64,000 nucleotides of DNA from Nephromyces sp. MM_2019 (GCA_015657535.1 JADHZB010001074.1:1-64000), one strand, 5' to 3'; numbered from the stretch's first letter, positions 13,228 through 27,870 are shown. Made by a program: numbers and translations. Notes: generated from the sequence alone by a model not told the origin.

Positions 13228-15989
13228 CTGGGAACTACTGCGTTTGACTAGCCCAACTTACTATATAAACCTGCGCTACTAGCCTCTTACGAGAAAACCA
13301 TAAAAATTACATCTACTTCGCCCCACCGCCACCCTCACTATCTCTCGACATACCGGGTGTACGAAATGATTTGACGTGGATCCTCTACAGGCTTCCGGCC
13401 ACTACACTTATCCTGCTTTTCTAAATGTGAAAGCTCGTAAAAACGTGAGTGGCTGCCTTGAGGCTGCAGTAAAATAGAGAGGTGCAGTTATTCCTAGCAA
13501 TGATATTCTTGAACCTATACCCACGCATACATGCTCGTACTATGTAGCGAATCTAAAAACGTGCATGTGTACTTAATAGTATAATTTTTATCTTAAGGAT
13601 GAAAAAAGCATAAGCTTTTTACGTCTGCTCAGGTATTTGTACTCCTCTGCGCTTAAGACTCTTCCACTTAGATTTACCCCTATGTATATATACTGCGATT
13701 TAATATTGAGTCACCTCCTCCTCTTGTTCTTCCTCCCATCTTCGTATGATCCATAGTGGTGTTGTATAACACTAAATGTAAAATTGTCGCATCAGTGCAT
13801 CTCTAAGTAAGGATGAGCATTGAATAGGTTTGCTGCAATATGGTCTATTGAACCAGCCACTAGTATATGATACTCAGCTTTATTTGTGAGTGCGAATCAA
13901 TCCAGAAGGATATATAGGGATATATCAACTTAAGTTAGTGTCATTGACTTGCGTTAGCATTTTTCTTTGCGAGAAATCGTTGCTCCAATGTCACTGACGG
14001 AGTGGAAACTGAATTATTTTGTAGAATTTAATACTGCTAAATTAGAATTCCGGATTATACGCATTTAACAGTAAGTTACAACGAAAGCTAGACTTTATTA
14101 CTTTAGCTTCTACATGACATACTGACCCACGCCTTTCCCTACCTGCACTTCTGCTTCGAAAAATTCGTTCATTCCTTCGAATGGCACAGTGAGAGTAGAT
14201 GCTGAGTGTATTAGTTTGTTTGCATTAGATTGCTTATATTTACCTGTTAACAGTTGCAAATTATTTTGCACGAGATGGTTAAATGTTAAGGCTTCCGTGC
14301 TGACGTGCTATTCCGTATGTTGGATGTTTTTTCGTAAATTTTGGGAGTGCGTAGTGTAGTGTACTTATAAGGACTAACGTTAAAATTGGAAAAGTGTGGG
14401 CTTATGAGTAAAATCCCTTATTTCCCCCTCCATTCTATCTGGGTTAATGTTTAATGTCTAAATAAAATATGAAGGCTCTATTTCGTTAATGATATGCGCT
14501 AGCTATTTGACTTGTATAACTTCTAAGTACTGGGTGTCTGACAACTAGTTAACGCCTCGATCAGAAAAGCGCCAGGAATATATAGAACCTTGTTGTCGAA
14601 GCCTTACTACTTTTTGCTCAGCGAGCTCTGAGATATTCTTTTGAAAATCCTTTTGCTTGGGCTTTTCATACCCTTACTTTGAGGTTATTTCGTACAAAAT
14701 GCGATGTTATTCCTCTTGTTAACTTTTTTTCGAATCTGCATCCTCACCTATTTGCTTTACGCATTATTCTGAGTCTGCATTTTGAGACTCTTAACCACTG
14801 CTGATGTTCTGTCAATTCCTCCCATGCAGAAAACGACACGTTGCTAAAGAAATATCTTCAGAATTAAAGGTACTGAGTGCACGAACTTGCATGTGAAAAC
14901 TGATAGATGAGAGGTTGAGAAATGTTGATAATGAAGAAGATTATTACTAGTGTATGTTTTGCTACATCTAATGTTTTTAATACAACGAAGGAGGAGGGTA
15001 AGTTACAGCGTAAGCACGAGCTGGAAAAAGCAAAAATAGTCGGAACCAGGAAGTAGGGATAAAGCATATACTTAGAGCGCATCCATTATAGTTTGCAACA
15101 GTACTTTAACTTCAGGAAATATAGTACCATATACGTTTAATGTATACATGATATTTCGAAAAAGAAAAAAACCATAAAATATAACCCAATCAGCTTATCT
15201 CTCTACATGCATACAAAAGAGACTAACCATACACACATTGCCTTGTGTCTGAAGTGCGCCGCAGCCCTGGTTCATCTAGCCTGGTGTCTGTAACCGACAC
15301 CAACGGCATATCGTTGTAAGTTAAGTCTTTCTCTGCCTATACTCTAGAGCCACCTGCATGTTTTTTCAAAGGTGCACACATCTGCATGTGACTCAGCCTT
15401 CCTTGTGAAAATACATAGGTGGATATTAAAATTCCGCTTACACGCGTGCATAGCCTCTAGAGTATAACAGGCTGTATACTACTCTTAAAATGGATGCCTG
15501 ATTGAACAATGCTTCATCTTATTTGCTGCTCTATGGAGCACAAATCTCGGTTTCATGCGCTTTATGCAAGAGTAACCCTTCTTTGTTCCTTCGTGCGCTT
15601 AAATCTATGTAGAATATGTCTATAGTTAGCCCGCGTTTAAATCTCCAATTCCATTTCAATAAACAGGTGATATAGCGTGCCGCTAGGCTAGTTTGAGAAA
15701 CATCACATCTACGATGTATAGACTCTGCTTCTTAAGCCTAAAATCTGAGAATGCTTAGAAATACACACACACACACATGCTCGGAGTCGCACATGATCAT
15801 GAAATACATTACAAGAATATACGCAAGACTAGATATACACAGCTATACCAATATGAAACTTCGGTGTTTGGGGACCTAGTCTTTGTCTTCTTGCTACACA
15901 TTATTATTTTCGCTACATAAGCTTAATTCAATAGAGATTTTACTGAAAAAAAATTACAGCCACACAAAAAGCATCGAGTGTGAAATTTG
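13228..15989. other. No gene seen
   Basis: About 2.8 kb with no long open frame on either strand. If the minus-strand exon candidates on both sides belong to one gene, this is an intron. A short (CA)n tract at 15764-15778 is the only repeat noticed. Confidence 0.45.
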
Positions 15990-16190
15990 CTATAACTGTG
16001 CACGCATGGGTTGACCAAGGCACATTTCGAAGTGGTGTTTAGTTAGATCGTATTTCCTAGCTGTAAAAAGTAGCTTTGCAAGCCCCTTTGATAGTTGTAG
16101 CACATCGGAAATTATCACATTGATGTTGCGTGCCCATATCCGGTTACCCTCAACGAGAGTTATACTTTTATATTTCATCTTAAAAAGCTG
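15990..16190 (-). CDS. Possible coding exon (helical segment)
   Basis: On the minus strand an acceptor-like CTTTTTAAG is followed by an open frame starting MKYKSITLVEGNRIWARNIN, then a Leu/Lys helix DVLQLSKGLAKLLFTARKYD, to a stop near 15990; a GTCAAC donor candidate precedes the stop. Composition looks protein-like, but no neighbour exon can be joined with confidence. A second minus-strand candidate lies at about 16640-16560, ending at GTAACTTAT (frame DTYFRLHALHLHLEFQES). Confidence 0.28.
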   Translation of the reverse strand, partial: QLFKMKYKSITLVEGNRIWARNINVIISDVLQLSKGLAKLLFTARKYDLTKHHFEMCLGQPMRAQL

Positions 16191-16689
16191 CCCATGACAC
16201 AATAAGTTGTGTTTGAAACAGTGTTATGCGTGATATTTCAACTTCAAGGGAAGCCAAGTGCGTACTGCTGAATCTTTGCTGCAGCAACCTGCTTTTATCT
16301 TATCATAAGGGTAGCTGTATAGTAGAAAGAATTGCTTCACCTTTATGCTCCTCGCAGCTAAAGGCTACAATCAGGAGATAGTGGAATATTCTTCATTTTT
16401 TTTGGAAGACTTTATTTCTCTGGCTTCTGTAATAATCGGTAAGTTGCATACACATGCGAACACCAATGTGATGAACGATCAAAAGCATTTTGCTTATCCT
16501 CTTATAGAATAGTGCACCATATTTTTTACCAGTGCACCGCGAGTGCGTAAAATAAGTTACAGGTCCCTGATTCTGGAGACTCTTGAAATTCAAGGTGCAG
16601 ATGCAGGGCATGCAGACGAAAATACGTGTCACTTTGCATGTTAGATAATGAGTTAAGAATAAAACCCCTCCATGAAGGAATAAATTCAA

Positions 16690-17935
16690 TGCGCAGTTAC
16701 CCCTATAGTTTTTCCTTAAGCTGTAGCTGATTTGTTCGAAAACAAAACGTTAAGCGGGGAAGAGAGTTACGGTGGGTTACTTAATGTTTGAAAATTATAA
16801 TCTGCAGCCATATAGCTGACATTTAATTTAAGCACATCTAGAGAATTAGAAATTGAAACACATTTGTGGTATTGCCACTAATATTCAGACACGTGCTTAA
16901 AATTCTTCCTGCCATATCCGACTATTAAACCAGCACTTTCAGGGGCGTATATCCAACCATAAAGTAGCATACCCAGAAAACTTCATTAAGAGGTTTTTCA
17001 TCGCAGTAAAGCTAAGATTTCCCTTTTTATCAATATGTATCCATCCGTGTTATCCCCAGCACATTATACGGTATATTGTATTCCTAAAGGGTTATTTTAG
17101 AACGCTTAAGGCGGTCTATCACACAATAAATACTTCTTTTAAGATAAAATGGAATAAATAGGAGCACTCAACAAGCACACAACTACACGTACAAACGGGA
17201 AAAGAAGGTATGTAAATCATGCAAGGCGCTCAAAAAAAACAACCAAGCAAGCAACACCCAGGGACTGCCTACAAGCTGCCGTGTCCAAAAATACAATGAC
17301 ATATATACTTCTCCACTTATCCATCACATAGGCAATCAAAGACTCAGAATATCTCCAAATCTGCCAAGAGTTGCAGTAACTAAAATTAGTGGATAGGCTA
17401 TAGTGTCACCTGAAGAGAAGTTAGAGAATCGTGAAAGCTAAGATACCCATTCAGACAGCTTACGTTAACGTATAACCTAGCTTTCTCATGCAATCTTTAG
17501 CGGGGCCCTTCTGATCGTGATCACAGGTACTCCTACAAACACCTAATCTTACTGTCACGCCTTGAAAGTCGTACTCGAAACATCGTCGATTCAGTGTCCT
17601 AAGTTTCATGGAAATAAGTCTACGATGGGGAAAGGAATAAGAGAAAAAAGCGTGGCGAGTTTAGTGCATTACATCTAAGTGCACCTATGGGAACTAATAA
17701 TGAACATTGCAGGCTCTAGTAATTCCAGCAGACAATGCCCCAATAAATCCGCTATGGGCATATTCTACAAACATTTAATGCACTTTTAAGCTATGTGAAT
17801 GTGGTGTTTGTCTAAAAATTGGGCAAGCAGCATTTATTCAGGCAAGTCTGCAGGTAAACGCTCCTCCTCTGGCCATGTGCTGTTAGTTTAATCCTTAACG
17901 CTGCCGTGTTACCCTATGATCTGTTTCTTCCGTAG
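16690..17935. other. No gene seen; upstream of plus-strand gene
   Basis: About 1.2 kb with no long open frame. It precedes an exon that begins in phase 1 at 17936, so it should contain the 5' exons and start codon of that gene, but none could be identified. Confidence 0.4.
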
Positions 17936-20900
17936 CTCAGCCTAAGCGCTTCGCAGAAATTTTCCGCCTGAGCACTATTGATTTACCTACCGATAGTGAG
18001 CATCACGTCTACAAAAGGGTAAACGCGCGATTACGCGAACACATGCACACACACCCGTATCTCCTGCCGATGCAAAGGACACCGGTTTTTCCCTGGATAA
18101 TCAAGGGCAATATTCACTGGAGGGATATTCCAAAGTTGGGGAATCATGAGGGTGGGGAACAGCTTGAAAACCCATACCAATGGCAAGATCAAGGTTACTC
18201 TACTGATGCATTTGAATGTGGTATAAATGGAATCCAAAAGTTGAGAAATCCTCTAAAGTCTCTCATGTGTGACGTGAGCTCACACTTATATCGAAGAAAG
18301 TATGCTTCCACAAAGCTCAAATTACAATCAATGCAGCAGAATCAGCAAGAGCTGCTCACACCACAATTCAAAGAGCGTATAGCCAGCGAAATATATCTAC
18401 GCCTAATAACTCCTGTAATTGAGCCACGCATGCCAAGTTTAGGCTTCTGGCGCTCCTCGGAAAACGTGGATAACATAGCAGAAAAAAGTCAGCCTTCAAA
18501 GAATAATCTAGCAGAAACTTTAGAAAAGGTGGGAATATAGTCAAAACAAGCAGTCTAATTTTCGAAAAAAACTTCGAAAAGCGTGTATGTGGTGTGTGGT
18601 AAGCACCAAGTGCAGCTTAAATTTCTGATGTTCGTAGTGTGTGCAGTTATGCACTACTTACACTTTCTTCGATTTATGCTGTGGATCCACCATGCGTGGC
18701 GCCTCCAGCTTGTGTGATGTGTACGACCGAGTGAATTCGTGCTCACTTAAGAGAAAGCCTTCATATGCACATATCATTTTGCAAAGTGGAAAACGTAATA
18801 GATGCTTGAAACCGAATAGTTCATAATGTGATCGCTTCTGCTTTTAGAAGTTCAACATCATAGGATTCCATCTCTAGCGCAAGTAGCAGACATTAAGGGT
18901 TTATTAATGCTCGTGCTTTTTATTCAATTGGGATTGAACACTCGGAAAAGTGGCGAAATAAAAAGGACACACACAATGTAGACTGTAGCTAATAGATTGT
19001 ATTCGATGTGCGGCCATTCCATTTACAACCTTCGCACGACGCTACCTTTATTTTCTTGATAAATGCATGCTTGTTCTGCGAAATTGCATTGCCCGCTTAA
19101 AGCTGATGCGTTATTTCATAGTGTAACATAGGAAGAGCGCTACTATAGTATAGGTGATAAGATTGACGTGATATACCAAAGCTGAAATAGCTTATCTTGT
19201 TCTTGTAATAAGTGGAAACCAATGATCCATCAATCCATGTAATGCAGTGAAGCCATACCTGCCCTACTCACCTTACTTCAGTTTGACAAACAAGCATTGT
19301 CAAGTGTTCTGGTAAACATTTACCCTGCTTTAGAGTAATAAAAAGCATAAAGTAAATACCCTTTATGGTTTAAAATCTTAAAATATCGGCTTAACAATTC
19401 ACTGAACTAGCTTGCAGTGCTGCAACATTCCAAAATGCTTCTTAGGCCTTCTTTCAAGGAAAATATAGCAGCTCCTCACACGAGGAGATGACCTTCAGCC
19501 TTGCTTAGAATCTTCATACACACACTCGTTAATGAGAGTTTGCTCCTACTGAAAATTGTATTACTTAATTTATCTTCCTCCTTCGTGATGGGAGGCTTTT
19601 CCTCACACGTTTAACTTAGCCCCTCGTAGCACATGAACGCCAAGGTGCCCACTATGTACATCCCTTAAACGCCTCGCATTCCCCGAATTAAAACCTTTAT
19701 GATAGGTTCACCAACCAATAAAAGACTGATGAATATACTCTGTAACTTACAGCTCTGCAAACGTACTTGAACGACAAATTTTCCCCCATAGAACCAGTTC
19801 GAATAATGAAATATCATGCTTACACCATGGAAAAAGTTACTGCTTAGACACAAATTGCCTTCGCTCATGCTAGTGGTTTAACTTATATGCAGGCTGATAG
19901 AAGTAGCGAATCAACATATAAAACACACCTCCTTGGAATTCCTTTTTTCCCCCCATCTGTCGGTGGTAATGGAGCTTACACACCGTCCCTTCATCCTACC
20001 ATAAAGGAGGTTGATGAGGACTTTGGACCAAGCTACCCCACCGCCACCAATCCATTTTTATGCCTGCCCTCTCTAGCTTTCCCGCCGCCACGCTTTAGGA
20101 GGGAGCATCAGCAGGGAATAGACGAAAACTGGAATAAAGATGCGAGTTTGGAAAGTGTCTTCAAAGAGAAGCGTGAAGGAAAAGAGGACCAAGCTGAAGA
20201 ACGAATTCCAAATACCCAAACGGTAAGCCACATGAGGAAAGTTTAAGGGCTTACAAAGCGATAGGACAAGGTGTAATAGAGCATCGTTATACTGGCTCAG
20301 GGTATGACTAGATCCCCTGGTGCGCGTTCATATGCTTACATATATGCTGATGTCCGCGCTTCTTTGCACTGTATTCATTTGCTTGTGCCACTACGCTGTT
20401 CACATGCGTTGGTACCTGCCCATTTGTGTGTGTTTGTGTATGCGCATCAGTACATGAACGCGTTGGAGTTAGCCAGTTATTCTATATATTGTCTCCTAAT
20501 TAAACATGATATAAGGAGCTGCCACTCCTGTAGCTGTTTTATTATACAGCTTATCGAATAATGATTAATGCTTTATTAAATATAAATCGCCCATTGGAAA
20601 ACTCATGCTAAAAGCATTTAATGTATGCTGTATCAACGCTGTACGGGGGGCTAGCTCGACGGCATTCTTGGTCAAACCCTTCCATAAAGTCATGCCCTTA
20701 TATTCAACGCAGGGCTATGCAAAGCAGGCAAGCTTTCTAATGTCATTACATGGTACAGGTTAAACATACAAAGTATGCCAGCATGGAAACACGCGGTATG
20801 CGGGTGAGGGCGCTTATGCCACGTTAAACTATACGCACAGAAACAGCTTACCTTAGAGAAATACAGATCCGAAAACGCTCGCGCAAACAGCTGATGGGGG

Positions 20901-23900
20901 ATAGAAACTCATAAGTCAGTAGGTACACACAAACTTCTCGAGCATACCACACTATACAGTATTCTGAAGGACAGATATACGGAAGCATATCGAAAAACTG
21001 GCAGCATACGTTGTAATTAGCAGCAAAAAACCAAGAAATGTGTTGCAAGCACAAAAAGACAGAAATAATGGCAACCAAAGAAGCATCGAATCAAGCAAAT
21101 ATACATACTTGAAAGCCTAGACGATGCGAAAACGTGCGCATTCGCAATATGCTATAAAGTGCCCAAACTTTTCCTGGTATATACGCAAGTTATTTTATCG
21201 TGCAGCTGTATGAGTCCGCACCACTTTCAAGTTGGTTCAATGAGGCCCTAGAGTTTGCTGCTTATGGGGAGGACCATTGCTCATCCACAAAAAATGAAGT
21301 GAAAAAAAGTAAGGAAAAATACTCTACTTTAAGCGTGTGTGCATGTTAATAGTTTCCAGTTTGTGTTAGCGTACACAATGCTATACGTGCAATCATGAGA
21401 GCGTGCAGTACTGTGCTTAGATTGCGTGAGTATGTGTTTGCAGGTGTGAGCCTGAGCGAGTGCCTATTAGCAAAAATCATTCTGCCTGCTCATTACTATA
21501 CCCAAGTTTTGTGCTTATTCCTATACCGCAGTTAGCGTAAACATATTAGTATTATTAAACTTGCAAGCACATGAGTCCTAATATAAGCAATAGCAGCTGC
21601 TTTCACTTCAGGATAATTCGGTTATATATCTCGAAATTATGTGCGTAATACCCAATTTTAAAAAAAGTGTCTATCGGTCTATAAATGAGGTGGTGTTTGC
21701 ACCCCTTTACTTGAAAATATCGCTACTCCAGGCTTTCTTCATTCCGCGATGTTAAGCATGGCAGAAAGCGCTTAGGGTAGCGACAGGGGATGCATCATAA
21801 ACAAGTGTACGTATCCGAATCAGATTCTGGCTTTAACATCACTTTGACCTCATGATGCTCTATCCCCATGCCGACACAACTCAGTGAAACCTGTCATAAA
21901 GTTAGAAGCCGCTCGGCATTAGGGCATTTATGTAGTTTCATCGCAGCTACATAATATACTTAATAGTGCAAGAAATTTCTTAGACATATGAGAGTGTCTG
22001 AGTGCCCAAATCCGTAAAAAATTATCACTTTTACAGCATAAATTAGCACATAATCGAGTCAAAAAGCGATATGAAACGAATCTGCTGAAACAGCAGCATG
22101 TAATCAACACATCTGAGTATGTAAACATTTCCAGCATGCCTACAGGTCAGCACACTGGCAAATACCAAATTATCGAGTTGCCATCATATGATACGGTAGC
22201 ACCAATTCGTGCCCTCATGTACACAAAGCACGCGCCAGTAAATATATACTCACTAGCATAAGCTCATATCAGAACGCTACCCCTCGCTAAAGCAGCATAA
22301 ATTTAGACACGCAAGCAAGCCACGAAACGTATATGAATATAGAAGTACACATATGTGCACGAAAAGCTAGATATGTATTTCTAGAGGTGTGTGTACGAGC
22401 GCTTTAAAATGCCATCATCGCAAGCTTTATGCAACGCAAAGGTGCCAATTCTGCAGACTCATCCATGTGCTCGCTGAAATCAAGCTTAACCGAATCCCCT
22501 CAGCTGGGCTTCGTATCGCGGACGAGGTCCTCCCTCTAGTGGAAAGCAAAGGCCTCTACTACTATGAACTCCCAAATTTGAAATGGAATGCAAGGGCTTT
22601 CTATGAAGCATCTCTGGAAGAGAAGATATACTTAGGAGTAACTGCATGGTGTGTTCCTGAGAACATGTAAGGAATTTCGTGTATATAATACATGCGCGTA
22701 AACGAGTGCATAATGAGTATTCGTGCTAGTACATGTATAGTGCAGCGCAGGTGCACGTGCTTGAGAGCATACGCTTCCATATGCATATCAGCAGTGTAAT
22801 GTGTCCTTGTGTGTATAACTTAGCGTGTGCACGGGCACAAAAGCGGGTAAAATCACACGAGCTTTTGGCGGTTATTAAGCAGTAAGTTTTTCAATGCCTA
22901 TACATCAGGGATTGATGCAGAAAGGTAACGAAAACAAAGATATTGTGACATGCAATAATCCTGTCCATAAGTTCTTTTTGTAAGAATAATATCCAGGACA
23001 GGTAAAATATGTGCTATCCTTCGCTTATCGAAATAAAGCTCAGCATTAATTAATTTGGTAGGTTGTTTCAACCTCAATAGTTTTGCGAAAAATTATTTAC
23101 CGAGATTCGCAGACTTTACAAAAAGGTCACGTGTATGTGCACAGAGAAATCCGCTCAAAGTGTAATGAAAACTGCCAGCACACGGCACGCCCTATCATCT
23201 ATTCGCACATGGCACGCCCTATCATCTATTCGCACACGCTCAGATCAAGGAGACACCTCATAAGCTACGTAGAAGCCTACACCAAACTTACACAAGGTAC
23301 TTGTGGCTTAGACATGCACCAGATTGAGGGACATATTTATTCCACAACTGATTCCACCGAATCCTATCTGACACCTAGAGGGTTTGACGGCAAAATCCAA
23401 GCCTATCGATGTGTGCACTTAGCATGCCTCTCAGTTTTTTCCAAAATGGTAAGAAAACGGAATAATCCTGAAGTATCTGCACGAAAACATTGCATAACCC
23501 ACCTCTTGTTACTTCTCCTTAATTGCATGAGTTCTTTGGCTTACAAGTCTGTTTCGAAAGGATCTAAGCCTAGTCCTGTGAATGTCAGTTACACTTTTTC
23601 AGCTCGTCCTCGATTTAAAGCTTTTCTGTTATTATTCTAACGCAGCCTTCAAACTTTCGGTGTGCATTTCCACGCTTCATTCTCTAATGCAAGTCTGTTT
23701 ATTCAGAAGGGAAACCATCTGATACTTGCAGCAAATCGTCTTCCACCACCTTCAATATTTGTCATCTCCTGAGGCACATGCCCATCATGTTGTCACGCCT
23801 TCACCTTACTGAGCCCTATCACAACCTGACGTGCATCTCACCACCTCTCATAAGTTCTCCCCATTTCCTAAAACCTTACCTTCAGAGGCTGCTATCATTG

Positions 23901-25422
23901 AGGATTTTGCCTATTTTTAGCACGTACAAGAGCAAGGCAGCTATCATAGTCTTAAGGCCCTATTGTGAGTGGATATCTCAAGAAAATCATCAAAATTATC
24001 CCGTAATGTGGCCTGAGTATCTCTCTGGGGATTGTGAGAAGGAGAAGAGGATTGCGGAGGAAATTTCGTTTCTTTCTAAGAAGCGAAATCGCATCTTCAA
24101 AACAGTTTGGGTGCTAAGCCAGGCGATTAGTTCTGAAAAGGGTGGGTATAGGATAATGATATGGGCATTTAAAGTGCTGGAATGATTCCTTAAGGGCCTA
24201 CAAAGCGGTGTATCCAAATGTGCGGATGTGTACGAGGAATTACATAAACGGGATAATGCTTAAGGGGCCGTGCCCTTCAATAAAAGAAGTCCGGTTGCAA
24301 AACTCTTGCTCATATATACTCGTGCTACTTATGCACGCGGGCTTATTATACTCATACCTGTACTTGTGCTTTTTTTTCCGCTCGTATCTATGAATGTCCT
24401 CGCGTTTCAATGTAAGTTATCTTACGCATATGCGCGTTTGTTCTACTATGCATAATTGTATTAGTGTGAGGGCACTGGCGTGTATGTAAAGTCGTGTAGT
24501 TTACGGAGCTGCTCTTATGAAATAATTTCGTTTTCAGCATATTCTTCTGCGCGAGGTTGGTGCAATTTTTTTACTCTCAAATTTTAAGCCTCCTTCTTTG
24601 TAGACTTTGAGGCTTTTTGCAATCATGTCTTCATCATGAGAACGACACCATAATTGTGTTACCTGATGAAAGGAAATTAATCATCACCTGTTAAACTGAA
24701 AAGTTCTAGCTTGTCTGAGGTGTAAGTATGCAAAGATAACTTCAAATACGCGCGTGCATATGTATAGCCACACGCACATACTAAGTGGTATACGTACGTA
24801 TGCATGTACTCATTCCATATGAATGCTAGTACTCCTTAGAAGCATAATAAATCTTACGGAGCCAAAGGCTCATGCCAATCATGCCACATACATTCCTTAC
24901 ATATGCTCTTATACACTGCGAAAGTGATGCATGTAGGCACATTTTCGCAGTAAAATGCAACTACTTCAACATTCATTTAAAACCGCAAAATTCAACAACC
25001 TTTTGTCCGCCTCATGAAGTACCACCCCCAATGAAACATGCATAATCCATCAGCTACCATATTCTCTAAGTACCGGCCGTGCCGCAGATGGACTGCTGGA
25101 ATGTATCTCTCCTACACGTATCTTCGGTGAACGGCTTAAAAGGTATCAGAATAATAGAGCCTCTGTGGAGAGTTTTAATGCCGAACTCTCGAAGTCATTG
25201 AGTGATTTTATACCTCCCCCGAGTCTCTCTAAGGACCGAATACTGTCTAAGGCGACGTCTCTATGGCTGCAGATAAATAACGCTAATGGTATGAAAATTT
25301 ACGAGGGTTTTAGGGAAATCTTTGCCGGATCTACTGCAGCTCATCATTTCGCTATTAGCTTTGGGAGAATTTTGAGCTTCTCTCGCCAATCATATGGCAA
25401 CCATTATAGCGTCGAGCTTTGA
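17936..25422 (+). CDS. Multi-exon gene, 10 or more exons, unrecognised product
   Basis: Exons with in-phase joints: 17936-18528 (197 codons, after CTGTTTCTTCCGTAG), possibly 18647-18718, then 19893-20222 (110 codons, after TTATATGCAG and before GTAAGC), 21206-21308, 22457-22648, 23081-23125, 23244-23448, 23732-23788 or -23791, 23886-24141 and a terminal exon 25088-25422 ending in TGA. All phases agree except that one small exon is needed between 21308 (phase 1) and 22457 (phase 2); no 5' exon or ATG was found. Recognisable stretches include PNLKWNARAFYEASLEEKIY, YPVMWPEYLSGDCEKEKR and SPTRIFGERLKRYQNNR. There is no signal peptide, repeat or transmembrane run. Introns are 0.1-1.6 kb and free of TG repeats. 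No family recognised; soluble and mostly helical is all that can be said. Confidence 0.58.
23184..23236. repeat. 27-nt tandem duplication next to a splice acceptor
   Basis: GGCACGCCCTATCATCTATT followed by CGCACA occurs at 23184-23209 and again at 23211-23236, a perfect 26-nt match with period 27. It lies in the proposed intron 23126-23243 and ends 7 nt before the acceptor CGCTCAG at 23243. The period is a multiple of three, so it would also be frame-neutral if retained as coding. Confidence 0.92.
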
Positions 25423-26850
25423 AGTAGTATTGAGAAGTGGAGAAAAAGGTGGGGTGAGCACTCATATAATTAACCACATGGCTGAGTATTTTACACGCTG
25501 TGCAAAACATTGTAGAGATTCCGCTTGCTTGTGTGAATGCACTGAGGCATTGGAATGGTTTATCTATACCTGGCTGACACTTCAAATCACGCATATCATA
25601 CGAGAATACTTTTAAGCTTAAAAATCATGTGCTGCATCAAAGCTCTTACAAGTCTCTTATTCTTGAGGATAAACAAGCTTCATAGCTTCAGGCAGTAGCA
25701 ATTGTACATAGATTCTTCCTATTAGAGATAACTCGCCGAAAAATACCGGTCTATTCTTGTAACTAAAAGTAAATATAATCTGATGAGAAATTAATCAGAA
25801 TCGCGACGGCAAGACTGCAAGCAAAGCTTTGTTCACAGGAAGGAAGATTGCTTTCCGCTGTGCGCGTGCATAAAATCGCTGCATTCTCAATGGGCTTCCA
25901 AATGTACGCACCCTTACTAAGGTTACTGCAGTTCAATCAAGAATGTGTTTCACCGACCTAATTAGCACAGATAACACAGTCGACGCCGTACACTTATCAC
26001 TTCTACCGCCTGTATTTAGAGCATGATTTGCTATTACCGCTTTACTCTAGACTAGAACAGCTCCTGAAATGCGCGTTGCACAACTGAGTTTCGAAATCTT
26101 TATCGGCTAGCTACACCGTACTCCTGAGATTAAACGTGTGCATCATCGAGAAGTAAGAAATATAGTCCTTCAGCTTCTTAGATATTGAAATGCATGCATA
26201 TCGTAAACTATTCAGTTTATATTTGTTTTACGATGACTCCTTGTTGCAAGCATGTGCAAGTGCACGTTTTCGCGTATTAATTGTTCAGGTTATCTAAGGA
26301 ACAAGGAAACAACAAAAAGAAGAATTGCAGCAACGCAAGAAAGGTTAGTACTTTCAGAAATGTAATATTAGAGAGCTTCACTAAGAAGAGAACATACCAG
26401 TAAAGTATTCCCAGTGTGCCTACGGGAAATAAAAAGCAATCTATTCAATACAGATAAAAAATTTTATTCACCGGGGTTTCTAAGGGTGAGATGAATCTTG
26501 CAACATACATATATATTAAAGGTCAATAAATGAAATATTTAAAGATGTCATAAAGGGCAAGTGAATAATGCCATGCGGCCATCGGTGAACAAGCCCAAAA
26601 TCCTGTACTATGTGTCCATTTTTTTCCTTCGTGAGCACTCTGGAATCTATCTCATTTTGCATTTCTTTGCTTCAGAGAATCTAGTCTCTACCCATTTGAG
26701 TAACTGTTGCTTTCAGTAGCGAGGGCAGCAATGTGAGAATATCTGCGTTGTAGCGTGTCAATGGGTGCCCTTTAGTGCTTGCTTCTATCTTGGAAGTGTT
26801 ATGGCAAAAAACGACACTTTTAGGGTGCTTTAGCGTCTGCGAAAAAAATG
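25423..26850. other. Mostly non-coding; one short open stretch
   Basis: An open frame at 25394-25615 (MATIIASSFEVVLRSGEKGG and on, Cys-rich at its end) overlaps the proposed 3' end of the upstream gene in another frame and could be an alternative terminal exon. The rest shows no exon-like block and no repeat. It is the presumed spacer between two plus-strand genes. Confidence 0.35.
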
Positions 26851-26984
26851 TATGCGTGCTTCTCTATGTATACGAGCAACTACTCATTTAGCGGCTAAAA
26901 AATTCAACGACATGCGGTGTGTGCCGGTGTGCTTTGTTGTACGGGTTAGGTGGCATCAAATAGACTTCACGCTTGATTTATCCA

Positions 26985-27235
26985 GGGTAAGAGATGAAAG
27001 ACCACTTCATCCCCAGGAGGTAAATCAAAGTAGTACCAACACCCTTACCCCTTGGACAGCGAAGGGAGAAAACAACTTAGCTCCCTCCTCATCATCAGAG
27101 TTCTGTGTGGAAACCTTCCTACAAAATGCTGCTAGCCATAGCTTAAGCTACGAGGACTCCCGCAAAGAACAGGAGGGCGAAGGTAGGCGTACAGATTGCC
27201 GTAAGAATATCAAGACATTCAAGACACCTAGCTGT
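26985..27235 (+). CDS. Candidate 5' exon of the ApiAP2 gene
   Basis: An open frame follows the acceptor-like GATTTATCCAG and reads VRDERPLHPQEVNQSSTNTL, then Ser/Asn/Glu-rich sequence, to a GTGTGGGG donor candidate near 27235. An in-frame ATG upstream (about 26911, reading MRCVPVCFVV) could make it the first exon. It lies on the right strand and 0.6 kb upstream of the large AP2-gene exon, but the phase of the join was not resolved. Confidence 0.35.
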
Positions 27236-27870
27236 GCGTGTGGGGGAAACCACGGGCTTTATGTGCAATTGCTGGGGCACTTAAGCTTTAGCACATGCGG
27301 GCCTTATTGTGAATGATACCGGTATTTCAGGAGATATAATGTCTCTCTTGCTACAGTTGTGCCGTTTTATGCCTATGCACCTAACTACATATGTCTCTAC
27401 GTCCAGGTATGAGTCTATAAGTGTTACTGAAAGGACATTTTACTTGCATTTATACCTGCTAGCATTCGTCTAGATTTTTCCTTAAAAAAGGTGTATACTT
27501 GTATTTTTGCTTGGCCAAGTGCATTTTGCAACATCGTTTTATGACAATCTCTGCTTCTTTTGGTATATTGTCTACCTTAAATTATTTTTAAAGAAATATT
27601 GGCGTGATCAGCACAAATTTTGTCTTGCGGTGATGCAAGGAAGAACTTGCGATAAACAAGCCGTACTTTTTACTATATGCTCCATCGATAATAGCGATAT
27701 CGTTGTATCAACGTAATGCATGATTCTGTACGGAAAAGCTAATCAAAAATCCTTGCAGAGAATATAGTTTGCCCCTCTTTCATTTCACCAGGTGCATATT
27801 TCGGGTACAAGTAAGCAGTAACACTCTTAGAGCATTGAAATCACGCCTATAATGTGCACGGACATGGAAG

